Assembly (NCBI GenBank): GCA_016706255.1
Contig: JADJJZ010000014.1
Location: 1 to 15,804, forward strand
Direction: 5' to 3'
DNA: 15,804 bases
Source of the DNA: Bacteroidota bacterium
GTDB lineage: Bacteria; Bacteroidota; Bacteroidia; Chitinophagales; BACL12
This document shows, piece by piece, positions 15,613 through 15,804 of this stretch (position 1 is its first letter; every line of letters starts with the position of its first letter). Made by a program: the position numbers and the translations under genes. Below the pieces are notes generated by a model that was not told the DNA's origin, made no database searches, and was given only the letters and a program-made list of their open reading frames with translations.

Positions 15613-15804
15613 ATGATTTTCACGATTACAATTATCCTGACGAACCTTACTACAAAGAAGCCTATGACGAATTGGTCTCCACATTAAAGCTTAAAAAGAG
15701 AACCTTATTTTGCCATTATTATGATAGCCTTTTTGGTATTGGGCTTTACTTTTTTTGATACGGATAAAGTTTTAGGAATATTTCAATCATTTTTAGTCTT
15801 ATTG
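15613..15804 (+). CDS. N-terminal part of a membrane protein, cut by the window end
   Basis: The frame reads DFHDYNYPDEPYYKEAYDEL, then VSTLKLKKR, and after a one-base shift near 15700 EPYFAIIMIAFLVLGFTFFD, a membrane helix, then TDKVLGIFQSFLVLL to the end. ATG 15613 is the nearest start, one base out of this frame, which again suggests an indel in the first codons. An acidic, tyrosine-rich cytoplasmic N-terminus before membrane helices is visible. The family is unknown. Confidence 0.5.

Overview
The window looks like a piece of a low-GC Bacteroidota chromosome, probably a contig from environmental DNA. The grounds are: outer-membrane barrels ending in an aromatic residue, lipoprotein signals of Bacteroidota type, several TTTG / TAnnTTTG promoter pairs, and many proteins of the uncharacterised kind common in that phylum. 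There is no rRNA, tRNA, CRISPR array, integrase, transposase or recognisable defence system.

A single property dominates the reading. Most genes over about 400 bp are broken by one-base shifts, mostly in or beside homopolymer runs, and the protein continues sensibly in the next frame. Examples are the SDR at A4 near 5630, the AraC regulator at T5 near 4450 and A4 near 4950, and the gene at 13885 at G2 near 14295 and T4 near 14315. This looks like uncorrected long-read indel error rather than gene decay. Gene boundaries below are therefore given for the whole reconstructed gene.

Layout: (1) 1-3431, minus strand: a promoter followed by an operon of two large beta-barrel outer-membrane proteins that overlap by one base, then the start of a third exported protein. 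(2) 3466-3985: a block of intergenic repeats: a composite element with a perfect 23-bp inverted repeat, two copies of a long hairpin repeat (here called C) and one copy of a heptamer-built hairpin (H). (3) 4119-5801: an AraC-family regulator and a short-chain dehydrogenase, likely regulator and target. (4) 5866-6243: two more H copies and a third C copy in the same orientation, so the regulator/SDR pair is bracketed by the same repeats. (5) 6324-15804, all plus strand: a run of unrelated small genes: a porin-like barrel, two small membrane proteins, exported proteins and lipoproteins, a double zinc-ribbon protein, a muconolactone-isomerase-like protein, a PH-like membrane protein, a membrane/SRPBCC fusion, a secreted protein resembling the TIMP/netrin fold, a DUF1444-like protein, a RibD-C/DHFR-like reductase, and a membrane protein cut by the window end.

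The genes of part 5 do not form an obvious pathway. Nothing in the window amounts to a clear new system. The observations most worth following are the TIMP-like secreted protein with the four expected cysteines, the C repeats with compensatory base changes in their stems, the H repeats built from ACTCATT/C heptamers, the repeat bracket around the AraC/SDR pair, and a lipoprotein N-terminus duplicated about 1.9 kb apart.
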